Assembly (NCBI RefSeq): GCF_001428245.1
Contig: NZ_LMRV01000031.1
Location: 104,667-168,666, forward strand
Length of the DNA: 64,000 bases
Origin: Paenibacillus sp. Soil522
GTDB lineage: Bacteria > Bacillota > Bacilli > Paenibacillales > Paenibacillaceae
Direction: 5' to 3'
The notes below the pieces were generated by a model, which was not told where the DNA came from, searched no databases, and was given only the letters and a program-made list of their open reading frames with translations. Position 1 is the first letter of the stretch; each line of letters starts with the position of its first letter. Position numbers and translations under genes: made by a program. This document shows positions 1 to 7,204 of this stretch, in pieces.

Positions 1-15
1 ACAAGCGAAATTAAA

Positions 16-70
16 CGGCCTCAGTCCGATAGAATTTAGGACCAAGGCCGCCTAACTGTTTTTATTTTTT
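16..70 (+). terminator. possible terminator hairpin at window edge
   Basis: Imperfect inverted repeat, CGGCCTCAGTCC (16-27) against GGACCAAGGCCG (39-50), with ten of twelve pairs. It is followed by a T-rich stretch (58-70). It could end a gene lying left of the window. The two mismatches keep confidence low. Confidence 0.35.
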
Positions 71-365
71 GTGCTGTCTACTTGACGGGGTGCAGTTCAC
101 AGGTTTAGATAAACCTGGGGACAGCCTCGTTTTTTAGTAAAGTTATACGGCATCAGCGGTAAAATTAGGCGTTAATTTCTTGTGCTTAGAAGTTTTTGTG
201 GGAATTAACGGTAAAATTAGGAGCTAATTCGTCTGTTATTGAGGTTAGACAACTCAAATGAGAGAGTTAACGCCAGAAAATCCCGTTATTATACCTATAG
301 CAGGTGTTTATGCATATATAACGCCACATTTTCCCGCTAAAATTTATTTCACATCAGCATACTTC

Positions 366-440
366 CCAACCCAACCCAACCCAACCCAACCCAACCCAAC
401 CCAACCCAACCCAACCCAACCCAACCCAACCCAACCCAAC
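366..440. repeat. (CCAAC)15 pentanucleotide tandem array
   Basis: Fifteen perfect head-to-tail copies of CCAAC. The array ends a few bases before the first 325-bp tandem unit. At the ends of units 1 and 2 the equivalent spot holds short related CAACACCC or CAACAGC text, so the array may be a local slippage expansion of the repeat-unit boundary. Read as protein it gives a monotonous PTQPN repeat without a ribosome binding site, so I do not call a gene. Confidence 0.9.
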
Positions 441-450
441 CCCATGCGTA

Positions 451-1424
451 GGCTATCCTGCACATTTGCAGTAACTTCGCTCATTGCAGCCTCCTAAGTT
501 ACTCTATCATGCACAAATGCAACAAAATTACTCATACTTTGCCGCCTGAGTAGTAAAAGTCTCATATACGCTGCATAAGTACAACATACGTCGTGCAAAT
601 AGATGAAAAGTGGCTTCTACCCTGCAAATTTGCAATATAGCAAGTACAGATAATCTAACTATGGGGTCTCGCAGTATAGAATAGCACTCTAAGTTACTAG
701 ACTAACCTCCATCATCCGATCGCAGCATGAAGTGGTGGTCGAGATGCAGCTCAACACCCAACACCCAACACATCGGCTATCCTGCACATTTGCAGTAACT
801 TCGCTCATTTCAGCTTCAAAGGTTACTCTATCCTGCACAAATGCAATAAAATCGCTCATACTTTGCCGCCTGAGTAGCAAAAGTCTCATATACGCTGCAT
901 AAGTACAACATACGTCGTGCAAATAGATGAAAAGTGGCTTCTACCCTGCAAATGTGCAATATAGCAAGCACAGACATACAGATAATCTAACTATGGGGTC
1001 TCGCATTATAGACAAGCACTCTAAGTTACTAGACTAACCATTCATCCGATCGCAGCGTGAAGTGGCGGTCGAGATGCAGCTCAACAGCTAAGCGCTTAAC
1101 TCATCGGCTATCCTGCACATTTGCAGTAACTTCACTCATTTCAGCCTCAAAGGTTACTCTATCCTGCACAAATGCAATAAAATCTCTCGATCCTTGCCAC
1201 CTGTGGAGTAGAATGGTCTTGTAAGCTGCAAATGTGCAACATACGCCGAGCAAACAGACGAATAGTGGCTTCTACCCTGCAAATGTGCAATATAGCATGC
1301 TCAAGCAGGTGGTCTAACTAGCGGATCTGGCAGAATAGACTATCAAGCTAAGTTACTAAGCCAGCCTACCTCATACAGCGGTATGTAGCGGGTAGCCGAG
1401 CTGCTGCTCAACTCTCAACTTATT
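451..1424. repeat. three tandem ~325-bp non-coding repeat units
   Basis: Three head-to-tail diverged copies: 451-774, 775-1105 and 1106-1424, each opening with GGCTATCCTGCAC. Units 1 and 2 are close copies; unit 3 is more diverged. A fourth start appears at 1425-1440 and then decays. No convincing coding frame runs through the units. The repeats contain phased palindromes, listed separately. This explains the first 1.4 kb of the window, which otherwise holds no gene. Confidence 0.85.
459..1289. repeat. phased TGCA-N4-TGCA palindrome array
   Basis: Ten perfect TGCA-N4-TGCA sites start at 459, 510, 623, 783, 834, 947, 1114, 1165, 1227 and 1278. Two degenerate copies reading TGCATAAGTACA start at 572 and 896. 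Within each 325-bp unit the sites sit at offsets 0, 51, 113 and 164, so start-to-start spacings are exactly 51, 62 and 51 in all three units. The cores are CATT, CAAA and AATT or AATG. Such ordered dyads look like binding sites for a repeated DNA-binding protein; that function is inference. Confidence 0.8.
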
Positions 1425-1459
1425 GGCTATCCTGCCACAATCGCACATGATTGAACCTC

Positions 1460-2133
1460 TCAGAATAAAAGGTTCAGTGTGTTTGGTTGTAATTCGTAAT
1501 ATCTTACGGTTTTTCCCTTCGAGATGGGCTTTAGCCAGCCCTTTTCGGACAGGGAAATGAGAAGCTTGCGGGATGTACGAAAATTGATACGCCATTCGTC
1601 GCAAACATCCTTCGGACGAATAGGCCTGCCGAGTTTCCAAGCAAGAAGCAGGAGATCCTTTCTATTTTCAGGGCGGGGCCTGCACTGTCTTTATTCAGCA
1701 GGTAAGGACCGATAACGAGCTGCAGCAAGGAGCGGCATATTTCGGGACGATCCTTGATGTCATCGAAGGAAAAATGAATATTTTTCCAGCCTAATGCCGT
1801 TAAGAAGGTGTCGCGATTAAGTGAGTAGCTGAACTTCTCCCTATCCATATCTTTAATATGGGATTGAAAGCCGTGGCACTCGATGTTGAAGAGCCCGAAT
1901 GGGGGCGTGAATGCTAAATCAAGAAAATATGATTTTCGGTTTCGGTCATAGACTTCGTATTCCGGATGGAGGTAATCGAAATTACCGAATACCGGCCACC
2001 ATACATTTTGCAGCAAAAGCTTCTCGCCATATCCGTGTCCCCGCAGCAATCTGTCTTTACGCTCACCATTTCTGCCGACCAAATGTTTTTCAATAAATAC
2101 TGCATGCTCGCGTTCAAATAAATCCATAATCAC
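1460..2133 (-). pseudogene. frameshifted Vsr/DUF559-like nuclease-fold protein
   Basis: The N-terminal 150 residues include DLAFTPPFGLFNIECHGFQS and a later GWKNIHFSFDDI segment. This acidic-cluster layout recalls Vsr/DUF559-type restriction-like nuclease folds. The frame then degenerates. One base restored near 1690-1700 joins it to a second frame reading KLGRPIRPKDVCDEWRI and LLISLSEKGWLKPI, a winged-helix-like tail ending at a TGA at 1460-1462. The repaired protein would have about 224 residues. Either the gene is broken or the sequence has a one-base error. The start is GTG at 2133 or, better spaced from GAGGAG, ATG at 2127. Exact function is unknown. Confidence 0.6.
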
Positions 2134-2153
2134 ACACTCCTCGATATTGTACG

Positions 2154-2199
2154 CAAAAAAAGAACGCCCATATGCCTAAAGCGGCGCATGGACGTTCTT
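2154..2199 (-). terminator. rho-independent terminator of the PH-domain gene
   Basis: On the minus strand GAACGTCCATGCGCC pairs with a GGCATATGGGCGTTC arm and is followed by a run of seven T. It lies just downstream of the gene at 2254-2868 and before the nuclease-like gene. Confidence 0.75.
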
Positions 2200-2253
2200 C
2201 GTCTGTTGTTAATCATATTAAATTTGCTAAGCGTCGACTATCGTGAAGTCGAT

Positions 2254-2868
2254 TTAGTTATTGATATAACGCTCGAAAATAGCGCCAAAATCCTTCACGC
2301 GATACTGCTTATGCGTGTTAACGAGCCAGTTGAAGGCGGATTTGTTCAGCCCGTCGAACTGCTCGACGACATTGAAGTCGCCTTTGTGGAATTGCTGCAG
2401 CGTAGTGGATGCGAGATCCAGGCTGCGTCTTGCATATTCAAGCGAAATTTCATTCTCGCGTGTAATTTCTGAAATTTTAATCAATGCTTTGTACAGATCC
2501 TTAAGCTCTTCGATATGCTTCTTGTTTACGTCGATAGTGAAAGGGACGGAGCCGATATTGAACTTGATTTCGACGTCAAGATCGACCGTGCCAGCGGTTT
2601 CCAGCATCACCTGTGAAATCTGGTTGGAGCTGTAGGAGTAACGCTTCAGCATACGCTTCTTGCTCATTGCGCTTGTGCCGTCCAGATGAATGAGTGCGAG
2701 ATTCGTGAAGCAGTATTCATCTGTTTTCGATTTGATGAGAAAATAGATTTTCTCGTTATCTTCATGCATGACATAATCGTCAGAATCCGCTTTGCTGAAA
2801 TCTGCCGGCTTGATAATCGCGCCAATATCACTTAATCCAAGCGCGTCTGCAGCTAATTTTCCAAACAT
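2254..2868 (-). CDS. YvbH-type PH domain protein
   Basis: A 204-residue cytosolic protein that opens MFGKLAADALGLSDIGAIIK. Residues 1-125 match the bacterial PH-like domain of the YvbH family, and the remaining 80 residues match the helical YvbH extension used for oligomerisation. No signal peptide or membrane segment is seen. The ribosome binding site AAGGAA lies just upstream of the ATG. The gene is monocistronic: a terminator follows, and the upstream ytxJ has its own. The cellular role of the family is not established. Family assignment is firm; function is open. Confidence 0.8.
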   Translation of the reverse strand: MFGKLAADALGLSDIGAIIKPADFSKADSDDYVMHEDNEKIYFLIKSKTDEYCFTNLALIHLDGTSAMSKKRMLKRYSYSSNQISQVMLETAGTVDLDVEIKFNIGSVPFTIDVNKKHIEELKDLYKALIKISEITRENEISLEYARRSLDLASTTLQQFHKGDFNVVEQFDGLNKSAFNWLVNTHKQYRVKDFGAIFERYINN

Positions 2869-3013
2869 CGTACCATTCCTTTCGTGATCGCATCGTATAA
2901 TTACTTACCCATTATATAATAGGAATTGGGATTTATGATCATTTTTTTGCTGCTTGAAAGTTTTGGATTAACTCCGCAAAATATTTACGTGGAGAGGAAA
3001 ACTATTACTGAAG

Positions 3014-3062
3014 CGAAAAAAACGCCCAGTCTTTCGTTTTTTTGCGAAGGGCTGAGCGTTTT
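3014..3062 (-). terminator. terminator of ytxJ
   Basis: On the minus strand AACGCTCAGCCCTTCGC pairs with an arm ending CTGGGCGTT and is followed by seven T. The loop is A-rich. It sits between ytxJ and the next minus-strand gene. Confidence 0.75.
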
Positions 3063-3091
3063 CAGTATTAATGAGCGGTTACCGCCTGGAA

Positions 3092-3430
3092 TTAGTCGAG
3101 CACGGCTGTGATATGAGCTTTCGTAATTGACCAATGGGAAGCCGTCCACACTTTTTCTTTTTTATCGATAAAAATAATTTGCGGAGACTCATGCTTCACG
3201 GACGTATCTTCAGCGATTTGGTTGGAAACGGGACGCGACTCGATGACCTTCACAAGCACGTATTCGACGTCTTCCCGCGGTTTGCCGTCAAGGTATTGAT
3301 TAAACTCCTGATGAGCGTTCGCGCTAACCGGGCAAGTCGTGCTGTGCTTGAACACGATGAGCGGACGGGTGGCCGAGCCTTCGTAAACGTTGTTCCATTC
3401 TTCAATGGACGTAATTTCTTTATATGACAT
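3092..3430 (-). CDS. ytxJ: bacillithiol-system redox protein YtxJ
   Basis: A 112-residue thioredoxin-fold protein with the monothiol motif KHSTTCPVSANAHQEF near residue 30 and the cis-Pro region ESPQIIFIDK. This is the signature of YtxJ (DUF2847), a bacilliredoxin-like family in bacillithiol-using Firmicutes that is thought to remove bacillithiol from proteins. An AAGGAG site precedes the ATG. It is a single gene with its own terminator. The presence of the family supports a Bacillales host. Confidence 0.85.
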   Translation of the reverse strand: MSYKEITSIEEWNNVYEGSATRPLIVFKHSTTCPVSANAHQEFNQYLDGKPREDVEYVLVKVIESRPVSNQIAEDTSVKHESPQIIFIDKKEKVWTASHWSITKAHITAVLD

Positions 3431-3575
3431 ATGGGAAACACTCCTTATATTCTGCGATGCAGATAGTAGTTGTAACAGTATGTGTATTATAGCTCTTTTG
3501 ACCGGGTAAAGTCATCTTTGGGCGGATGGATGTTGCAATCAGAATAAGAGCATGCTATGATTGCTTCATTCTAAT

Positions 3576-3598
3576 TGACCGTTTTGGTTTTTCGGTCA
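3576..3598. promoter_or_regulatory. inverted-repeat operator upstream of tetR-type gene
   Basis: TGACCG-N11-CGGTCA, 43 bases before the TetR start. The arms extend to AATTGACCG and CGGTCATTT. The left arm overlaps a TTGACC that could serve as a -35 element. A site of the same architecture lies before the next gene (4245-4267), which suggests a shared autoregulatory operator. Confidence 0.65.
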
Positions 3599-3640
3599 TT
3601 TTTTAAGAGAACCAGAAGTTACAAGGTTGGAGGTGCCGGC

Positions 3641-4216
3641 ATGGCAGCAGATCGGCGGCAGCAGATTGTGGATGCGGCGGCGAAGTCGTTTGCTTTGTTT
3701 GGCTATAAGGCGACGACGATGGATCAGGTCGCGAAGATTGCGAATGTGGGCAAGGGTACGATTTATACGTTTTTTGCGAATAAAGAAGAGCTGTTCCATG
3801 AAATCATGAAGAAGCTCATCATTGAAATGAAGCAGGTAGCGGAGAAGGTGCTTGATCCGAATAGGCGCTTTTTCGAAAATTTGAACGCTGTGCTGGAGCA
3901 GCTGCTTGAATTCCGCGAGGAGCACGAGCTGGCGCTCAAACTGTCGCATGAGGTGCGCGAGATTGGCACGCCGATGGCGGTAAAGGGCATGCAGCAAATC
4001 GAGAAGGCGGTTGTCGGCTACATTCAGCAGCAGGTGCAATCGGCCATCGACAAGGGCGAGATTAAGCCGTGCAATCCGGAAATGACGGCATTCGTTATGC
4101 TTCGGCTGTATATGGCGCTTACCGTGGAATGGAAAAAAACGCATGAACCGCTCGATAAGAAGCAGGTTGCAGAACAATTGCGATTTTATATGCAAGTAGG
4201 ATTGGCTCCGGAATAG
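3641..4216 (+). CDS. TetR/AcrR family regulator (YhgD-like)
   Basis: 191 residues from the ATG at 3641, which follows GGTTGGAGG. A longer frame from 3575 would start inside the operator and promoter. Residues 1-55 form the TetR helix-turn-helix (AKSFALFGYKATTMDQVAKI, then GKGTIYTFFANKEELF); the rest is the helical ligand domain. It precedes a YhgE-type membrane protein, as yhgD precedes yhgE in Bacillus subtilis. The matching inverted repeats before both genes suggest that it represses itself and the membrane protein. The inducer is unknown. Confidence 0.85.
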   Translation: MAADRRQQIVDAAAKSFALFGYKATTMDQVAKIANVGKGTIYTFFANKEELFHEIMKKLIIEMKQVAEKVLDPNRRFFENLNAVLEQLLEFREEHELALKLSHEVREIGTPMAVKGMQQIEKAVVGYIQQQVQSAIDKGEIKPCNPEMTAFVMLRLYMALTVEWKKTHEPLDKKQVAEQLRFYMQVGLAPE

Positions 4217-4244
4217 CCCGGATGCCTTTTTTTACAGCATAAAA

Positions 4245-4267
4245 TGACCATATGACTAAATTGGTCA
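4245..4267. promoter_or_regulatory. inverted-repeat operator upstream of yhgE-type gene
   Basis: TGACCA-N11-TGGTCA, 25 bases before the TTG start. Spacing and arm sequence match the site at 3576-3598, giving the consensus AAWTGACCR-N11-YGGTCAWTT. It likely places the membrane-protein gene under the neighbouring TetR regulator. Confidence 0.65.
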
Positions 4268-4291
4268 ATTAAAAAAAGGAGAGTGGACGTT

Positions 4292-6532
4292 TTGAAGTTC
4301 AGAGGGTTAAAGCAGTTTGGCGAGGAATTATCCGGCATCGCACGCAACAAAATGCTGCTGATATCGGTTATCGGCGTGCTGATGATTCCTGTTATGTATT
4401 CCTCGATGTTTCTTGGGGCATTTTGGGACCCGTACGGACACTTGGATAAAATGTCGGTGGCCATCGTCAATGCGGATAAAGGCTATACGTATAACGGTGA
4501 ATTGATGGATATCGGCGATGATTTTGAGGAACAGTTAAAGGAAAATGAAAAGTTCGAGTGGCACTTTGTCGGCAAGGAAGAAGCGGAGGCGGGAATTGAG
4601 GATCACCGTTATTACATGGCGATTGAAATTCCGGCGGATTTCTCGGAGAACACGGCATCACTCACTTCGAATGAGCCGACACCGGCACAGCTGACGTATT
4701 TGGCTGATGAGAGCTACAACTTTCTTGCCTCGCAGATCGGCAGCAAAGCTGTCGATACGATGAAGGCTGAGCTGGGCAAAGAAGTGACGGCGGCTTATAC
4801 GCGCACCGTGTTTGAGCAGATGGAAGAGCTCGCGGAAGGGATTGGCAAAGCGAGTGACGGCGCCGGCGAAATCGCCGACGGCACGTCGAAGGCGAAGGAT
4901 GGAGCGGTGCTCATCGAGCAAAATCTTGCGAAGCTCGTCAGCGGATCGTTGACGCTGCAGGAGGGAGTTGCCGAGCTGAACGATGGCGGAGCGGCGCTGC
5001 GCAAGGGCAGTGCCGAGCTGAGCGCAGGCACAGCCGGCTTGGCCAGCGGCCTGACGCAGCTTCAGGCTGCGCAGCAGCAGCTTGGCGCGGGAGCCGCAGC
5101 GCTTGGTGATGGCGCGGGTTCGCTTGGGGCTGGAGCGGTGAAGCTGAGCGACGGCTTGGCGCAATTGGCCGGAGCGAGCGGACAGCTGGCGGAGGGCGCG
5201 GCGGACGCGCAGCAGGCTGCGGGGCAGTTGGCGGACGGCCTTGAGGAATCGGCTGCGGGCGAGGAGCAGCTGAAGGGGGCAGCGGCGCAGCTTGCGAATG
5301 GGCTGGCGCAGCTTGGGCAGGCAAATCCGCAGCTGGCGGAGAGTGAGGGCTTTGCCACTTTATTGAAAGCGAGCCGGGAGCTGGCGGCGGGCTTGGAGAA
5401 GTCTTCGGCCGGCCAGACCCAGCTAAGCGTCGGTGCGGCAAAGCTGAGCGGCGGACTTGTGAAGGTGTCGAATGGTCTGGGAACCTTCGATAAGAAGGCA
5501 GCGGAAGCGGCAGCAGGCGGCAAGCAGCTGGGCGCTGCTGGAGAGCAGTTAGCTGCTGGAGCGGAGAAGTTCACAAGAGGCATGACGCAGTTTGGCACAA
5601 AGCTTGCCGAAGCAAGCGCCGGCGGAGTGAAATTGGCGACGGGCGCTAAGCAGCTGAATAGCGGCGCAGCTGCGCTGGCATCTGGACTAACGCAGCTCTC
5701 CTCAAACGTAACGCCATTCGTGGATGGCTCAGTTAAGCTTGAGGATGGCGCGCAGCAAGTGGCTTCCGGGTTATTGAAGCTGGAGGACGGCACGCAGGAG
5801 CTGTCTGGCAAGTTGAATGAGGCATCCGGGAAAACTTCCGGCATGAAGCTGACAGATACGATGGTGGATATGTTCTCCGATCCGGTGAAGCTTGATATAG
5901 AGAAGGTAACCGAGGTTGATAACTATGGTACGGGGCTGGCGCCTTACTTCCTATCGCTTGGTTTATATGTCGGAGCGATGCTGTTGACCATCGTCTATTC
6001 GGTTCGTGAGCCGGCGGTTCATCCCGTGAACGGCTGGAGCTGGTTCTGGAGCAAGGCGCTCACCTTGGCGCTTATCGGTACGATTCAGGCGCTTATCGCA
6101 GACGCGGTGCTGATTTATGTGCTGAAGCTTGAGGTTCAGAGCATAGGCATGTTCTTGCTTTTCTCGATTCTAACGAGCATTATGTTTATGATGATCATTC
6201 AGTTTTTAGTTGCTTCAATGGGCAATCCAGGCCGCTTTGTCGCCGTTATTCTGCTGATCTTTCAGCTTACCAGCTCTGCCGGCACGTTCCCGATCGAGCT
6301 CGTTCCAGGCTGGCTGCAAAAGGTATCGCCGTTTCTGCCAATGACCTACTCGGTAGCAGGCTTTAGAGATATCATCTCAAGTGGCGATTACAGTAAGGTC
6401 GGCGGATATATGGCGATTATGGCGGGCATTGCCTTCCTATTCGCAGCGCTGTCTTACATTTACTTTACATTGTCCCATCACAAAACGAAAAGGGATAACG
6501 TGGACCCGGCGGAAGCAACGGCAGCCGTTTAG
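4292..6532 (+). CDS. YhgE/Pip domain membrane protein
   Basis: 746 residues from a TTG start that gives MKFRGLKQFGEELSG. The GTG at 4283 would overlap the AAGGAG site, so TTG is preferred. There is one membrane helix at about 20-43 and a long extracytoplasmic segment. Residues about 170-530 are a repeat tract of the LxxGAxxLxxG type. Five or six membrane helices at 560-735 form an ABC-2-like module. The architecture is that of YhgE/Pip proteins, which act in export-related or phage-receptor roles; substrates are generally unknown. It forms a unit with the upstream TetR regulator and ends at a strong terminator. Confidence 0.85.
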   Translation: MKFRGLKQFGEELSGIARNKMLLISVIGVLMIPVMYSSMFLGAFWDPYGHLDKMSVAIVNADKGYTYNGELMDIGDDFEEQLKENEKFEWHFVGKEEAEAGIEDHRYYMAIEIPADFSENTASLTSNEPTPAQLTYLADESYNFLASQIGSKAVDTMKAELGKEVTAAYTRTVFEQMEELAEGIGKASDGAGEIADGTSKAKDGAVLIEQNLAKLVSGSLTLQEGVAELNDGGAALRKGSAELSAGTAGLASGLTQLQAAQQQLGAGAAALGDGAGSLGAGAVKLSDGLAQLAGASGQLAEGAADAQQAAGQLADGLEESAAGEEQLKGAAAQLANGLAQLGQANPQLAESEGFATLLKASRELAAGLEKSSAGQTQLSVGAAKLSGGLVKVSNGLGTFDKKAAEAAAGGKQLGAAGEQLAAGAEKFTRGMTQFGTKLAEASAGGVKLATGAKQLNSGAAALASGLTQLSSNVTPFVDGSVKLEDGAQQVASGLLKLEDGTQELSGKLNEASGKTSGMKLTDTMVDMFSDPVKLDIEKVTEVDNYGTGLAPYFLSLGLYVGAMLLTIVYSVREPAVHPVNGWSWFWSKALTLALIGTIQALIADAVLIYVLKLEVQSIGMFLLFSILTSIMFMMIIQFLVASMGNPGRFVAVILLIFQLTSSAGTFPIELVPGWLQKVSPFLPMTYSVAGFRDIISSGDYSKVGGYMAIMAGIAFLFAALSYIYFTLSHHKTKRDNVDPAEATAAV

Positions 6533-6580
6533 CAGCGCGGAATATCGGGCAATGATGCTGTGACAGGCTTCAACGAGACT

Positions 6581-6628
6581 GAAAAACACAAAAGGACAGC
6601 GAATGATCGCTGTCCTTTTGTGTTTTTC
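6581..6628 (+). terminator. strong hairpin terminator after yhgE-type gene
   Basis: Perfect 22-bp arms (6581-6602 and 6607-6628) around an ATGA loop. The stem ends in TTTTTC on one side and GAAAAA on the other, so it can work in both directions, serving this gene and the leftward ptsH. Confidence 0.85.
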
Positions 6629-6648
6629 GCTTTCATTCGCTGCATTTT

Positions 6649-6828
6649 ACGGGAAAAGCTCCTGCTATTTTATTGCCGATGTGTACGTGACTGATTTATC
6701 AGGATTTCCTCCTGTTATTTCGGAACATACACCCTAGAAGGGGCGGTTTACGCCAAATTAAAGGGAGAAATTCCAGCTAAATGAGGCTGAAGCGCGCAAA
6801 TGGCGGAATTAGCAGGAGTTTTTCCCGT
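6649..6828. repeat. 180-bp element with 19-bp inverted terminal arms
   Basis: ACGGGAAAAGCTCCTGCTA (6649-6667) is mirrored by TAGCAGGAGTTTTTCCCGT (6810-6828) with one mismatch. The interior carries further related fragments such as CCTCCTG and GGGAGAAATTCC but no coding frame. It sits between the ends of two converging genes. It resembles a miniature palindromic intergenic repeat; mobility is not shown. Confidence 0.55.
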
Positions 6829-6855
6829 AGTGTATGCACCTGACCTGCCTGCGTT

Positions 6856-7116
6856 CTACTCGTGAATATCCGTCAAAAGCTTCCCCAGCGCGTTAAGCGC
6901 CTGCAATTCCTGCTCGCCGTCAATCTCCAGCGTAACTTCCTCGTTCGCCGCAATGCCAAGCGTAAGCATGCTTAACGAGCTTTTGCCGTTTACTTTCTTT
7001 CCTTTATTAATGACGTTAACCTTGCAGGGAAAGGTGCTTGCGGTTTGTACGAAGGATTTGGTCGGGCGTACGTGAAAGCCTGTAGGATTAACAATGATGA
7101 AAGTTTGGCTAAGCAT
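6856..7116 (-). CDS. ptsH: HPr-family phosphocarrier protein
   Basis: An 86-residue cytosolic PTS protein. His15 lies in NPTGFHVRPTKSF, the phosphoryl-accepting site. Ser46 in NGKSSLSM matches the HPr kinase/phosphorylase site of Gram-positive HPr. It would pass phosphate from enzyme I to the mannitol EII, and as HPr(Ser-P) could support CcpA. The active-site context GFHVRPTK departs from the usual GIHARPAT, so it may be an operon-specific paralogue. It is last in the mtl operon, 88 bases after ptsI. Confidence 0.85.
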   Translation of the reverse strand: MLSQTFIIVNPTGFHVRPTKSFVQTASTFPCKVNVINKGKKVNGKSSLSMLTLGIAANEEVTLEIDGEQELQALNALGKLLTDIHE

Positions 7117-7204
7117 ATTGCATCACTCCGTTTCTTTTAAAATATAAGAATGTATAAGTTTCACCCTTATATCTGCTTATATTTCACCGCGAATCAAGCT
7201 TTTG

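Noticed and set aside
258..497. 79-codon frame with a (PTQPN) repeat
   Set aside because: It is a translation of the CCAAC array, with no ribosome site and no non-repetitive domain.
451..1424. CRISPR array
   Set aside because: The units are 319-331 bp tandem copies; there are no short direct repeats with unique spacers and no cas genes.
5062..5844. Long minus-strand frame (260 codons) opposite the yhgE-type gene
   Set aside because: Mirror of the repetitive LxxGA region; rich in Ser, Pro and Ala with no start signals or domain.
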